This document shows positions 1 through 8,114 of a stretch of DNA of 13,017 nt, in pieces (the stretch's first letter is position 1; each line of letters begins with the position of its first letter). Under the pieces are notes generated by a model. The model was not told the DNA's origin, did no database searches, and saw nothing but the letters and a program-made list of their open reading frames with translations. Made by a program: the position numbers and the translations under genes. This DNA comes from Cephalothrix simula. Taxonomy: Eukaryota > Nemertea > Palaeonemertea > Archinemertea > Cephalotrichidae. Location: positions 1 through 13,017 of the forward strand of contig JAXIUW010161114.1 of NCBI GenBank assembly GCA_035591015.1. Direction: 5' to 3'.

Positions 1-563
1 GACCTGAAAATGGAAAATCGGGCTCCGTGGGGGCCTTGCATTTTTTATGTACATCATTTCTATGCATATTCCTGATCAATACCATTCGTGGTGTAGGAGG
101 AGATAGAACTTTCACAGACAGAGAGACAGACGGATAGACAGACAGACAGACACGACGATTCTAATACCCCATCATCCAATTTTTCTACCCATTTTTTGTA
201 TTGTTTATATTAAAAATGATCGATTTTAACAATTTATGAATAACTTTTGAAGCAACCCTCATGGTGCCGATATGGAGTCTGGGGTCACAAATTAACTTGA
301 TTTTGCTTACATGTAATAAATTGAGATGAATTTACGCCGCCAAAAAATTGCGTAATGAGCTAAGATGCATGACTTTAATAGATCTTAATAATATAGCTTA
401 AAATTTTGCATATACATGTAACGAGAAAAAATGGTTACAGCCAATAAACAAACAATTTTACTGTGCATGCCATAATGTGCTTCTGGGACTGTGCTACCGT
501 AAAACGAGGCCAACTCAAGCTTTTTGCATATACATTAAGATTTATATAAAATTTTTATCTTAC
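1..563 (-). other. 5' part of intron 1 of the ACE-like gene
   Basis: This stretch follows the GTAAGA splice donor of the ACE-like signal-peptide exon on the minus strand, so it should be the start of its first intron. The acceptor and the catalytic exons are not in the window. It is AT-rich, has no convincing open frame, and contains a (GACA)n microsatellite at 115-152. The GT dinucleotide is at 563-562. The intron assignment is inferred from the exon model. Confidence 0.65.
115..152. repeat. (GACA)n microsatellite
   Basis: The sequence is built from ACAG/GACA tetramers with a few interruptions (GAGAGACAGACGGATAGACA). It is followed directly by ACGACGATTCTAATACCCC. Such a GACA tract next to a fixed flank is often the tail of a dispersed element in invertebrate genomes, but nothing here proves that. 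It lies in the presumed ACE intron. Confidence 0.85.
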
Positions 564-752
564 CCTAATTTTTTGATTTTCTTCATTTATGTTAGTTTGA
601 TAATTCCAACTTGCAACGACACTATCATACATAACCTTTGAAGCTTGCTCATTGTAATTGTTCATAAAATCCCATGCTTGACTTTCATCAGTAATTTTAG
701 CGGAAATCCCAACTGAAAGCAGAGTCCACACAAAAATATAACGAAGAGCCAT
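564..752 (-). CDS. ACE-like peptidyl-dipeptidase (peptidase M2), first coding exon, partial
   Basis: This is the first coding exon of a homologue of angiotensin-converting enzyme, a zinc dipeptidyl-carboxypeptidase of family M2 that acts at the cell surface or is secreted. The exon encodes 63 residues. Residues 1-18 form a signal peptide with a hydrophobic core (YIFVWTLLSVGI) and a likely cleavage after Ala18. Residues 47-59 carry the characteristic N-terminal M2 block ASWNYxTNIxEEN. The ATG context is good (A at -3, G at +4). The exon ends in phase 0 at AGG|GTAAGA; reading through the donor hits a stop after two codons, which supports splicing. The HEXXH zinc site and later exons lie beyond the left edge. 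The glycosylation sequon seen at the equivalent place in vertebrate ACE2 is missing here, since the residue after Ile55 is Asn. From this exon I cannot tell a one-domain from a two-domain enzyme, or whether it is catalytically active. Confidence 0.88.
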
Positions 753-793
753 TCTCCTTCGATTAAAAGCAACGCCTCTTCGTAGATTAACTC

Positions 794-801
794 AAATTAT
801 A
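794..801 (-). promoter_or_regulatory. Possible TATA-like box of the ACE-like gene
   Basis: TATAATTT on the minus strand lies about 40 bases upstream of the ATG at 752. If used, it would leave a very short 5' leader of roughly 10-20 bases. In AT-rich DNA such a match is common by chance, and an untranslated upstream exon is equally possible. Confidence 0.2.
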
Positions 802-955
802 CATGTACTAAAAGTTATCACATGAAAACGATCAAATTATAATGAATTTTAAACGTTTAGTACAATGATAACCTATCTCCATATGATATGCTAAATCAAT
901 GACTAAAATATCACTAAACGTGACTTCACTGATTGGGATAGATGATGGCATAAAA

Positions 956-998
956 TTCCTTGATGTATGGATGCCCGGGCAAGAACCCCATCAAGGAA
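956..998. repeat. Small perfect hairpin
   Basis: TTCCTTGATG (956-965) and CATCAAGGAA (989-998) are exact reverse complements, with a 23-base loop containing the palindrome GCCCGGGC. It lies about 200 bases upstream of the ACE-like ATG. No function can be assigned. Confidence 0.6.
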
Positions 999-2087
999 AG
1001 TATCCAAAACGCTCTTAACTAGTAATAGATATTCCCCTAGACAGAAGTTTAAAGATAGCGCGGAGAGGTTCTGAAGTTCCTAAACAATTAATAATAATCC
1101 CTCAAATCGCAGAGGACGGTAATTATGGATTTATGGCACGTCGATCGGAATAAGTCCAGTTTTTAGGGTTAAAGATATACACAAAACCATGATTCACAAA
1201 TGGATGGAAAAATTGCAGCCGCACGGTACCTTAATTATACCTCGAGTAATATTATTAACCTCGGACTCGGAATTATCTAAAGGGAGATTGTACGCAAGGG
1301 ATGCAAACGAAGCACGACCGCACAACACCGAACTTTATGCACCATACAAAAATGGACGGAAAATTGGATGAGGTATGCACAATGTTTATTCCCCCAGGAG
1401 ATCATTTGGAGCTATATTCATGATGATATTGGTGGGAAATCTGGGTACCCAGATTACCGCTTATATCAATTTATATGGACATAAGCAGTTTATCAAAATA
1501 CGTTTTCAAATGCATTATTTTTATCAATTTGCAAAGTAAAATATCACCTGTCCTTCGTAGTTTGAAAACATAATCATTATTATATGGTTACGTCAATGGC
1601 GCACTCGCGCGAAACTTGGATTCCCGCCAATATAGCTCCTAAGGGAAAAATAGCCCCCCAAACCAATACATTTTTGGAAGTCAAAATGGGATTTATATCA
1701 TTTCAATACAACCATCTGTTGTGTTGGTAATTGTTGTTGTTGTGGCGACCAATAGTTTGCCCGACCACTGAGCCACCATTCGCTATCTGCTGCGGGTATG
1801 AATATGAAACCACTTCTATTCAACTCACTTTTGAATGATCTTTCAAACCCAAACATGAGCTCTAAGGGGGATGGACATTTTGCGTACCTGCTTCAATCTT
1901 TTCGTTCATTAAATAACGAAGAATGGGTGTTGTGGCAATCAGGATTAGAACTAGCCCTACCCATCACAGGATAAGGATAATTATTTCGTCTCAATTATCG
2001 ACCGCCATGCACCCACAGTGGTGATATAAATTCATGAATAGTTTCAACAATTTTATACTACAGTATCAGGTGTGTAACTAAATACCC
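999..2087. other. Intergenic stretch, no gene seen
   Basis: I see no convincing coding exon here. A 60-codon plus-strand open frame at 1189-1371 has no recognisable motif and no supporting splice signal. There are short AT-rich runs and a (TGT)n-like patch near 1727-1742. Nothing else is supportable. Confidence 0.6.
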
Positions 2088-2346
2088 AACTTGTAAAAGT
2101 CCATAAAAACCTGGCACATCGCAAGAGCGAGTCGCAGACGAGTTAAATACACACACAATGGTGCGAAATGGCCATTATGGCACGTTACAACATTGGGTGT
2201 GGGTTAACACTCAAATACCTGAAAATGTTTGGTATTTCTTGTAATACAAAACCAGCTTTTACCTAAAACATTTAGGTATTACTAAATACCAATATTATTT
2301 AATTGATATTACCTAAATGTTTTAACAGTGTATATCGTACGATTTG
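2088..2346. repeat. Dispersed repeat family, copy 1, interrupted
   Basis: The first part (2088-2205) aligns with 10110-10218: both begin CAACTxGTAAAAGT, share CATAAAAA, and end in TATGGCACGTTACA. It also matches 2425-2515 through CAGACGAGTTAAATA and GCACGTTACA. The family sequence that should continue GGGTTATATCG is broken at GGGTTA by the element at 2206-2331 and resumes with TATCGTACGA. No coding capacity is visible. The family is unknown to me. Confidence 0.7.
2206..2331. mobile_element. MITE-like palindromic element inserted in the repeat
   Basis: The ends are imperfect inverted repeats: the left begins ACACTCAAATACC, and the right, reverse-complemented, reads ACACTGTTAAAACATTTAGG. Inside, TACCTAAA and TTTAGGTA form a perfect 8 bp stem with loop ACA near 2260-2279. 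The element sits exactly at the point where the surrounding repeat is interrupted, which supports insertion. A TA duplication is possible, but the boundary is ambiguous by one or two bases. There is no open frame, so it would be non-autonomous. The superfamily is not certain. Confidence 0.55.
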
Positions 2347-2394
2347 TAACGTCCGATATTGCTACGAATTTGACACATATAATATAAATATCGA

Positions 2395-2527
2395 GTATAT
2401 CGCACGAGGGGGTTATATTTCACGAGTTACAGACGAGTTAAATATATACCCACGAGTGCGATATGCCCCCGGGTATATGCCCTTTATAGCACGTTACAGC
2501 GACGGGTGAGGGTTATATCGCACGACT
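2395..2527. repeat. Dispersed repeat family, copy 2
   Basis: This copy holds GGTTATATTTCACGAGT, then CAGACGAGTTAAATA, CCCACGAGTGCGATAT, GCACGTTACAG and GGGTTATATCGCACGAC. The same blocks, in order and diverged, appear in copy 1 and copy 3. It is internally palindromic: TATCGCAC near 2398 is the reverse complement of GTGCGATA near 2456. It follows closely after copy 1, so the two are near-tandem. Confidence 0.75.
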
Positions 2528-2553
2528 TATATTGTTAAGAGTGTGATACAAAC

Positions 2554-2778
2554 CTTTTGGGATCGGGCAATTTTAACATTTGATCCACTTCGCTTTTCCA
2601 GCTTTTTCATCCTTTTTGCCCTAGAATCAAAATTATGGCGAAAATTAGTTTTATTACTAAGAAAGGAAAATAACGAGTTCACATTATCTAAGTTTAATGA
2701 AGGAGATAAGGAGCCCCATCTGTGGAGCTGTTCCAGATTTGTAATTTGATAATCGATTTGAACTTCGACTTGACTCAT
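2554..2778 (-). CDS. Possible first coding exon of an unknown protein
   Basis: The open frame starts at an ATG (2778) and encodes 75 residues before a possible donor AAG|GTTTGT, in phase 0; reading through adds eight residues and a stop. The peptide begins MSQVEVQIDYQITN, has mixed non-repetitive composition, and carries a basic segment RAKRMKKLEKR near residues 54-64 that could be a nuclear-localisation or nucleic-acid-binding patch. Against it, the start context is weak (T at -3), the donor is not optimal, no downstream exon was found, the other strand is open over most of the same interval, and the proposed donor lies beside the dispersed repeat. It could equally be chance or a transposon fragment. 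I do not recognise the product. Confidence 0.22.
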
Positions 2779-2819
2779 AAAAACTTCAATTAAATATTTA
2801 ACCTCTAAAATCTAAAACG

Positions 2820-3311
2820 AAAGTCGTTGTACTTTAAATATACCAGAATAACACTTGGAAACACCTCATACCATACTTAGATTTTCTTACTCTCCTGGCC
2901 TCCCGGGGGGGGGGGGGGGTAACTGATATTAGAAAATGACGGAGGTGTGCCGCTGGATTTTTAACATCCTGACCTTAAATACTTTTCATATTTTGAGAAA
3001 ATGTCACCCATACTTACTTTTGTAGGCCTAGAAATGCCTTTTCGTAGCACATTAAGTCGCACAATTGACATAATTTTTAATTTTTACCCCAAAATTTTGA
3101 TATGGCTGGCCGAAAATACTTAGCAAAAGTTGAAATTTCATACCTAAAGGTACTTTTCGGCTATAAAAATTTCCAAAAACATACCCCTTTTCAGCGGAAC
3201 ATCCCCGCCAACATTTAGTATCAAGTTACCCCCCCGGGCCTGGCCTACTATTTTAGTACGGTATTCGTATCGCAAACTGACTTCTGGTGTAACGGATTGC
3301 CGTGTCCCCCG
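2820..3311. other. Intergenic stretch with G/C homopolymer tracts
   Basis: There is no supportable gene. The stretch contains a run of 15 G at 2905-2919 and a C-run followed by GGG near 3229-3239. The remainder is AT-rich with several short T and A tracts. Confidence 0.6.
2905..2919 (+). repeat. Poly-G tract (15 G)
   Basis: CCC is followed by fifteen G in a row. Such a tract can form a G-quadruplex and is prone to length error in sequencing, so the exact length may not be reliable. Confidence 0.85.
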
Positions 3312-3424
3312 GCGTTCAGTGTCCGGCTTGTACATTTAAATAGGAAAGGTCGGACAGAAAACGCCGGTTGCCAGTGTCCTGTATACGACGAAGAGGACAC
3401 TAATCGCCAGGGGACACTGAGCGC
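3312..3424. repeat. Nested inverted repeat built on AGTGTCC
   Basis: GCGTTCAGTGTCC (3312-3324) pairs with GGACACTGAGCGC (3412-3424), 12 of 13 positions. Nested inside, AGTGTCC (3373-3379) pairs exactly with GGACACT (3395-3401). The same heptamer therefore occurs twice in each orientation within 113 bases. The DNA could form a two-level stem. No ORF or known family explains it. Confidence 0.6.
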
Positions 3425-4188
3425 ATTTTTACACCGGTTATCACCCGAAATAAATCACCCAGGAGCTAATCCAAAAACTTATTTTTTACAAGTGATGAAC
3501 CTTATCAGATCTTATCATTCTAGCTTGGTTCCCTAAATGAATGTACCCCATGAAACCGCCAATGTTTGTTTCTAAATTTAACCTTGGCGCATATAGTCCA
3601 ATAACCAGGTCAGTGATCTGCGATTTTTCAAAATTCTTAATTACTTACGACACTAGCTTGCACCTTACGCAAGCATTTGATTCTGCAGCACTCCATGACC
3701 TGGGTCCTGGGTTTACCCTTTGTACTTTTTAGGAAATACATGTAGATCTACAATTTATAGGAGCAGATAGGAGGTATGTCGTGATCTATGGTCGTCTATC
3801 AGGTGCCTGAAATAAAACAATGCAATAAAAAGAAAGCTTGACATAGAATTTTTGATATCAAATTTAAATTCCGGGTATAGCTTGTTTCAATCGCTTCCAC
3901 CAAGAACCGCCCTCCCATCCCACCATTATCAAAACTATTTGACGATAGGAATATTCTTGATCGATAACCTGGGATTTTTAATCATCGAATGATTTAAGAA
4001 TAAATCATGAAAGATATAAAAAAAGTATATCAATAAAAATTTCCTAATAAAATTTTGATAAAAATACTTCATAAGTCAAAAGTACGCTAATTTATCAATG
4101 CGATAAATATATTTTTTGTTATTAAAATGTTAGATAAAAAAATCTGTAATAAGGGTACATGTTTATCGATATTCTACGCATGTAATTT
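3425..4188. other. Intergenic stretch, no gene seen
   Basis: Short plus-strand open frames (to 3536 and 3541-3732) have no motif or splice context and look like chance. From about 4000 to 4150 the DNA is very AT-rich. No repeat longer than short simple tracts is evident. Confidence 0.55.
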
Positions 4189-4783
4189 GGTCGAAAACCT
4201 CGACTTGTTCTATGCAATTTAGCTAAATCAAATTTGCAAAATAGCATGCAATTTAACTTTATTGCATGCAACAGAGGTATATTGCATCCTATTCAATTAT
4301 CCAATAGAAAAATTGAATTTTCTGACCATTTTCCTGGCCTTCAATATTTCACATGTGATTTGACATGTGATTTATTTTGACCACTAAGAAAATTACATTG
4401 CATTTGGATGCAATGAAAGCTAATTGCATACAATATAAACCCATTGCATGCAACGGTTTCAAGTTGGATGCAACGAATTATATTATGCAATAAGTTCTCA
4501 TTGCAACCGCATCGTTGTTAGAAGCTTTCCCATTGGTTTATAAAATTTAGCGAAAGCATGTGGAACCAACTTGAAACTGTTGCATGCAACGGGTATATAT
4601 TGCATGCAATGCGTTTTCATTGCATCCAAATGCGATGTAATTCTTAGTGGTCAAAATAAATCACGTGTCAAATATCGAAGGCCAAGGAGTGGTCAGAAAT
4701 GAAAAATTTAATATTCCATTGAAAAACTGAATAGGCTGCAATTATTTAGCTGAATTACATACAACGAATCGAGGCTTTCGACC
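4189..4783. mobile_element. Long inverted repeat, fold-back element
   Basis: The left arm (4189-4467) and right arm (4566-4783) are reverse complements with mostly single-base differences, around a 98-base spacer. The outer tips are GGTCGAAAACCTCGA and its partner, reading TCGAGGCTTTCGACC. The inner tips are GTTTCAAGTTGG and CCAACTTGAAAC. In between, TTATTTTGACCACTAAGAA and TTGCATTTGGATGCAATG-like blocks align. The left arm has about 52 extra bases (near 4229-4280). The palindrome TTGCATGCAA occurs four times exactly (4262, 4444, 4580, 4600). No ORF is present and no clear target duplication flanks it. It fits a non-autonomous fold-back transposon, and its transcript would make a long hairpin. 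Confidence 0.75.
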
Positions 4784-5887
4784 GTTTCGCGCGCCATAGT
4801 TCATCACTTTACAAATTTTAAATTCACCATATACAAATACACCATATTTACACATAAATATATAACAACTTCTAAAAATAGCACAAATGAATTGAAAATG
4901 AAAATGATAATGAAATGATTTACAAGGTGACGGGCTAAATAGCAGTTAATGCTAATAAAGCTTACATGAAAATGTATGAACCGTACGGAGGGGGAACACA
5001 TAATGAAAATATAAAAAAAGATCAAAATAAATATAAATGCACCCCTTTATGACTTTGCTAGTAGATCGTGTTCCATGACGTTTGACTACCAAAAAAGCAA
5101 TAAATAAATAAAGGTGGAAAACTATAATGCAGCAATTAGGAACGATAGGCTTTTCGGAGGTGACTCTCTTGAGGAGCAAGATTAAGGTAAAGAACACCAA
5201 GGAAGTAAATTACTCAGGAAGGAATAATTTACCCAAAACAGTATAAAGTTGCACTGTTCTGGGCTATCTAAGTCCTATACGAATTTATTGACCGAGAATT
5301 TTTCGTACCGGGGGACAACTAGCATGGACAGCTCTGAACTCATACTCTCAGACGCGACGAAAAAATGGCAATGATTAAATTTTTTTCCTCTGTGCGGGGA
5401 AATGTGGAGGCCGAGGCCATCACATCACATGATTTCCAAGCTAAACTGTAATGAGAAAAAAATTTCCATAATGCCTAGAATGGTTTCCTATCTTTTGGTG
5501 CAAATAGCATTTTTCTGCGCCCTCTATGAGCGACAGAATCATAAAAAGCTGAAGCCAAAAATATTATAATAAACAAATATATTAATCAAATATAAAACTG
5601 ACTTTTAATTTGACAACATAATAAATGGAATGAATAGATCTGAGAATGAGTAAACATCAAATTATCAGGCATTAGATTGCATTGGACGTGCAGGTAATGC
5701 ACTAGTCAATTAAAGTCACTGCAGGGGGGGGCTATAGGGATAGATGTGGGATACCGGGCAATAGTGTCCTAAAAAACGCCATAGCGGCTTTTGAATTTTT
5801 TGTCTCAGTTTGGCTACGATGGGGTGCTCTCTACCTATTTTGAGTTGAGTTTATCACCTAGAACAGTTTAACGCCAAGGCTAAAAAT
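4784..5887. other. Intergenic stretch, no gene seen
   Basis: It is AT-rich. Two overlapping minus-strand open frames between 4804 and 5200 are rich in Phe, Ile and Tyr, as expected of AT-rich non-coding DNA, and have no motif. A short G run lies at 5724-5731. An ATTAAA on the minus strand at 5604-5609 is the nearest canonical-type polyadenylation hexamer I see downstream of the 6271-8114 gene, but it is about 660 bases past its stop. Confidence 0.5.
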
Positions 5888-6018
5888 GGGATATCCCGAT
5901 CCCGCTAGATTTCCGGAGATCCTGGCAAGCCATCCCGCCACCCCGATCCCGATCAGATAAGGCCCATTTTCAACGGAACCCGATCCCGGCTGGACATTTT
6001 CGCCATATCCCGATCCCG
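5888..6018. repeat. Four exact CCCGATCCCG boxes
   Basis: CCCGATCCCG occurs at 5895-5904, 5942-5951, 5979-5988 and 6009-6018, with start-to-start spacings of 47, 37 and 30. The first overlaps the palindrome GGGATATCCC (5888-5897). The boxes lie 250-380 bases downstream of the stop codon of the central gene, possibly in its 3' untranslated region, where they would read CGGGATCGGG. They may be a diverged minisatellite or part of an unknown repeat. Confidence 0.75.
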
Positions 6019-6090
6019 TTTCGACCCCTTCCATATTAATATCCTCTTAATATTTGACATTGTCACATAAACAACATTTGGGTGGGAAAT

Positions 6091-6110
6091 CCCCACCCCT
6101 ATGGGTGGGG
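6091..6110. repeat. GC-rich perfect hairpin downstream of the central gene
   Basis: CCCCACCC (6091-6098) and GGGTGGGG (6103-6110) are exact reverse complements with loop CTAT. The hairpin lies about 160 bases beyond the stop codon of the gene ending at 6271. It could form in a transcript 3' end, but a role is not shown. Confidence 0.6.
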
Positions 6111-6270
6111 CTAGCGGCATATAGAGGTGGGGCGTAGCGTATTTTACCGTTTTCAATTTTGCCCGCGGGATGGGGATAACGGATGGATAACGTAGGTTAA
6201 CGACCTCCGCTATCCATGCGGTGACTTTAACAGACTAGTGCATAATATGATTGATCAAATCCGTTCGTTA

Positions 6271-7150
6271 TCATCGAGGACTTAGATAAAAATCTCTGAA
6301 ATTTTCTGGGCTCATACGAGCTGATGTTCCATCTTCGAATCTAACATCTACGTCTTTAATAGGTGGTAATTTTATCCTTTCAGGTGAAAAACTGCGTCCC
6401 GGTGAAAAGCGGCTTCTTTCGGAGTTAAGTACACCAAAGTCATTATTACTTCTATAAGATTTCGGCTCATCATCCACCAAACTCCGATACGTTTCTGGAT
6501 ATAACAAACTGTAATCATGATTACTGCGGTATCTCGGTTCATCAGCCATACTGCGGTATGTTTCCGGCCAACGCGCTGGATGAATCGGAGGTAATCGTGT
6601 GACGTCATAATCATATAAATTACTGTGTTTACTATAAGGTTTATATCTATCATAATGATGGCGAGGCGCCATGTCTATTTTTGAGCGTAAATCGTAATCA
6701 TCGCGTAGCCTTTCTTCAACGACATCGTCAGTATACCGTCTATCGGCATAGTAAATACCGTATTCACGAGATGTAATAGGCACAGCCTTTTTTATCATAT
6801 CCAAACGCCTATTTTTTAGCTTTGGAGGTGTTTGTGTTACAAAGGTATGCCGCCAACCGGGTAAAAATGAACCATAAACTTCACTAGTAGTTTTCCCGGC
6901 ATTAGGTGTAGGTAGAGACAAGTGTTGATCGTTATATGGCAGATTTCGAATTGACCTATCTGTAACAGGTACATAATAATCAGTCGACTGAAGTTCACCG
7001 TCGCCAAAGCGCACATTTTTCGAATTACCATCGATGTCGTATGGGTTGACGAAATCTTCATCATATATTTTTGATTCTTTATTATCGAAGTTAAATTGTC
7101 TTTGAGACATTTCTGGGTTATTGTAGTCCGTCAAAATCTCATATCTCCTC
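6271..7150 (-). CDS. Unknown Tyr/Arg-rich protein, exon 2 (terminal coding exon)
   Basis: This exon encodes residues 21 (last base) to 313 of a protein I do not recognise. It begins after the strong 3' splice site TTGTCTCTTTTCAG and ends at TGA (6273-6271). The in-frame TTG just upstream is part of the polypyrimidine tract, not a start. The protein has about 25 Tyr, many Arg, Asp and Pro, and no Cys, with no signal peptide or membrane segment, so it is probably intracellular and largely disordered. Residues 216-238 and 239-263 are two tandem PETYRS repeats. LPPI occurs at 207-210 and 282-285, and VRFGDG (67-72) is echoed by VRFEDG (290-295). The C-terminus has SP sites suited to proline-directed kinases. 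A more compact segment is residues 107-146 (TSEVYGS, LPGWRHTF, PPKLKNRR). A fallback start is Met35 (7110). Small Tyr/Pro/Arg-rich proteins of this kind include axonemal and cytoskeletal proteins, but that is a guess. No AATAAA lies within 270 bases of the stop. Confidence 0.82.
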
Positions 7151-8052
7151 CTGAAAAGAGACAACTGTGCATTAAAAGTTCTAGCAAAGACAATATCACA
7201 ACATGTAACATAAAAATGGATGGCAGCTCAGGTGTTTTACGTAAAAATGTTTGTAAAGAAAGATTCTTACAAATTTTAAAAGTTTAGCAATCTATAATAA
7301 GGTACATTGTACAATTAGTATCCAACATCATTATCCAATTTTAAAAATCAGTTTCTTAATGAATTGCAACAATATCGCCTACATGAGCAGTCATCATAAC
7401 ATGTCTAACATCAGATGACAAAATCGATATTTCAAACGCTAACTTGGTAAGTTACCGTAAATGACGAAATCAATATTACAGAATACATGAAGAGATTAAA
7501 GTAAACAATAATTATTATTATTTGCTCTTTTCGACTTTTTTGACTACCGTACAAATTTGAAGGAAGCCTCCAGCATCATTGTGAAGGATGGGTTCCAATT
7601 ACAGTTTTTCGAAATGTGAGAAACTCCGAAATTATCTAGTTTTTGTAGATTCCAGGATTATTTTCTGGATTCCGAGATTCTTCGGAAAAGTAAATCTTGG
7701 ATTTTTTTCTATGTGGACTCCTGGATCTCGATAGAGATTTTGTTACGTTTGTTTTTGGTCCATTAAGCATGGCATCTATCTATAAACTTTACAAAAAACT
7801 TTAATTTGCCTACATGTATTAACTAACAAACACCATGTATGTATAAATAACTTCATGACAAGTTCGTAATAGCCTACCTGTTTATAATTCAATTCAATTG
7901 TCAAAAATATCTAAAGTTTGGAATATTAAAGTTCTAAAATTTCTATACGCATTGAACGTTAGAATACTTAAGACGTTGTTGCTCAAGTTAAATGATTGTT
8001 TTATAAAATTTTAATAAAAAAGCGTTCGATTAAAATCAAAACCTTCACTTAC
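7151..8052 (-). other. Intron of the unknown Tyr/Arg-rich gene (902 bp)
   Basis: It starts with the near-consensus donor AAG|GTAAGT and ends with the acceptor TTGTCTCTTTTCAG. It is a phase 2 intron. A competing AG (GCACAG) lies 14 bases upstream of the used AG, before the main pyrimidine tract. The intron is AT-rich and carries no ORF; around 7620-7740 there are loosely repeated GATTCC/GGATT words. Splicing joins AG and G into an Arg codon and keeps the frame open. Confidence 0.75.
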
Positions 8053-8114
8053 CTTCTAAAGGTGTCCAAAACGTCCAGTGTCCTAGACGTTCTAGGATCG
8101 GTAGAAAATTGCAT
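8053..8114 (-). CDS. Unknown Tyr/Arg-rich protein, exon 1 with start codon
   Basis: This short exon is read from ATG (8114-8112) and encodes MQFSTDPRTSRTLDVLDTFR plus two bases of the next codon. It ends at AGAAG|GTAAGT, a strong donor in phase 2, which exactly matches the phase of the acceptor at 7150. The start has A at -3. Joined to the large exon it gives 20 + 293 residues, 313 in all, with no frame break; the junction reads FRRRRYEIL. The exon was found by looking for a donor of the right phase, so it rests on fit rather than homology, but a good ATG, an open frame and a near-perfect donor together in 62 bases are persuasive. Confidence 0.75.

Noticed and set aside
3020-3073. Minus-strand ATG frame of 18 codons ending at a GTAAGT donor
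   Set aside because: The donor looks good, but the frame is very short, the peptide is unrecognised and no acceptor partner was found. It might be a false first exon.
4189-4783. LTR retrotransposon or viral insertion
   Set aside because: The arms are inverted rather than direct, and there is no reverse-transcriptase, integrase or capsid frame.
4804-5200. Two overlapping minus-strand open frames of 73 and 82 codons
   Set aside because: The peptides are dominated by Phe, Ile, Tyr and Val as expected of AT-rich non-coding DNA. They have no good start context and no family signature.
7151-7164. Extension of the large open frame to a start at 7164
   Set aside because: The codon is TTG and lies in a polypyrimidine tract that ends in CAG. 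In a eukaryotic gene this is a splice acceptor, and a matching upstream exon exists.
6372-7287. Other open frames overlapping the central gene on both strands
   Set aside because: They are shadow frames of the exon at 6271-7150; their composition is explained by its codon pattern.
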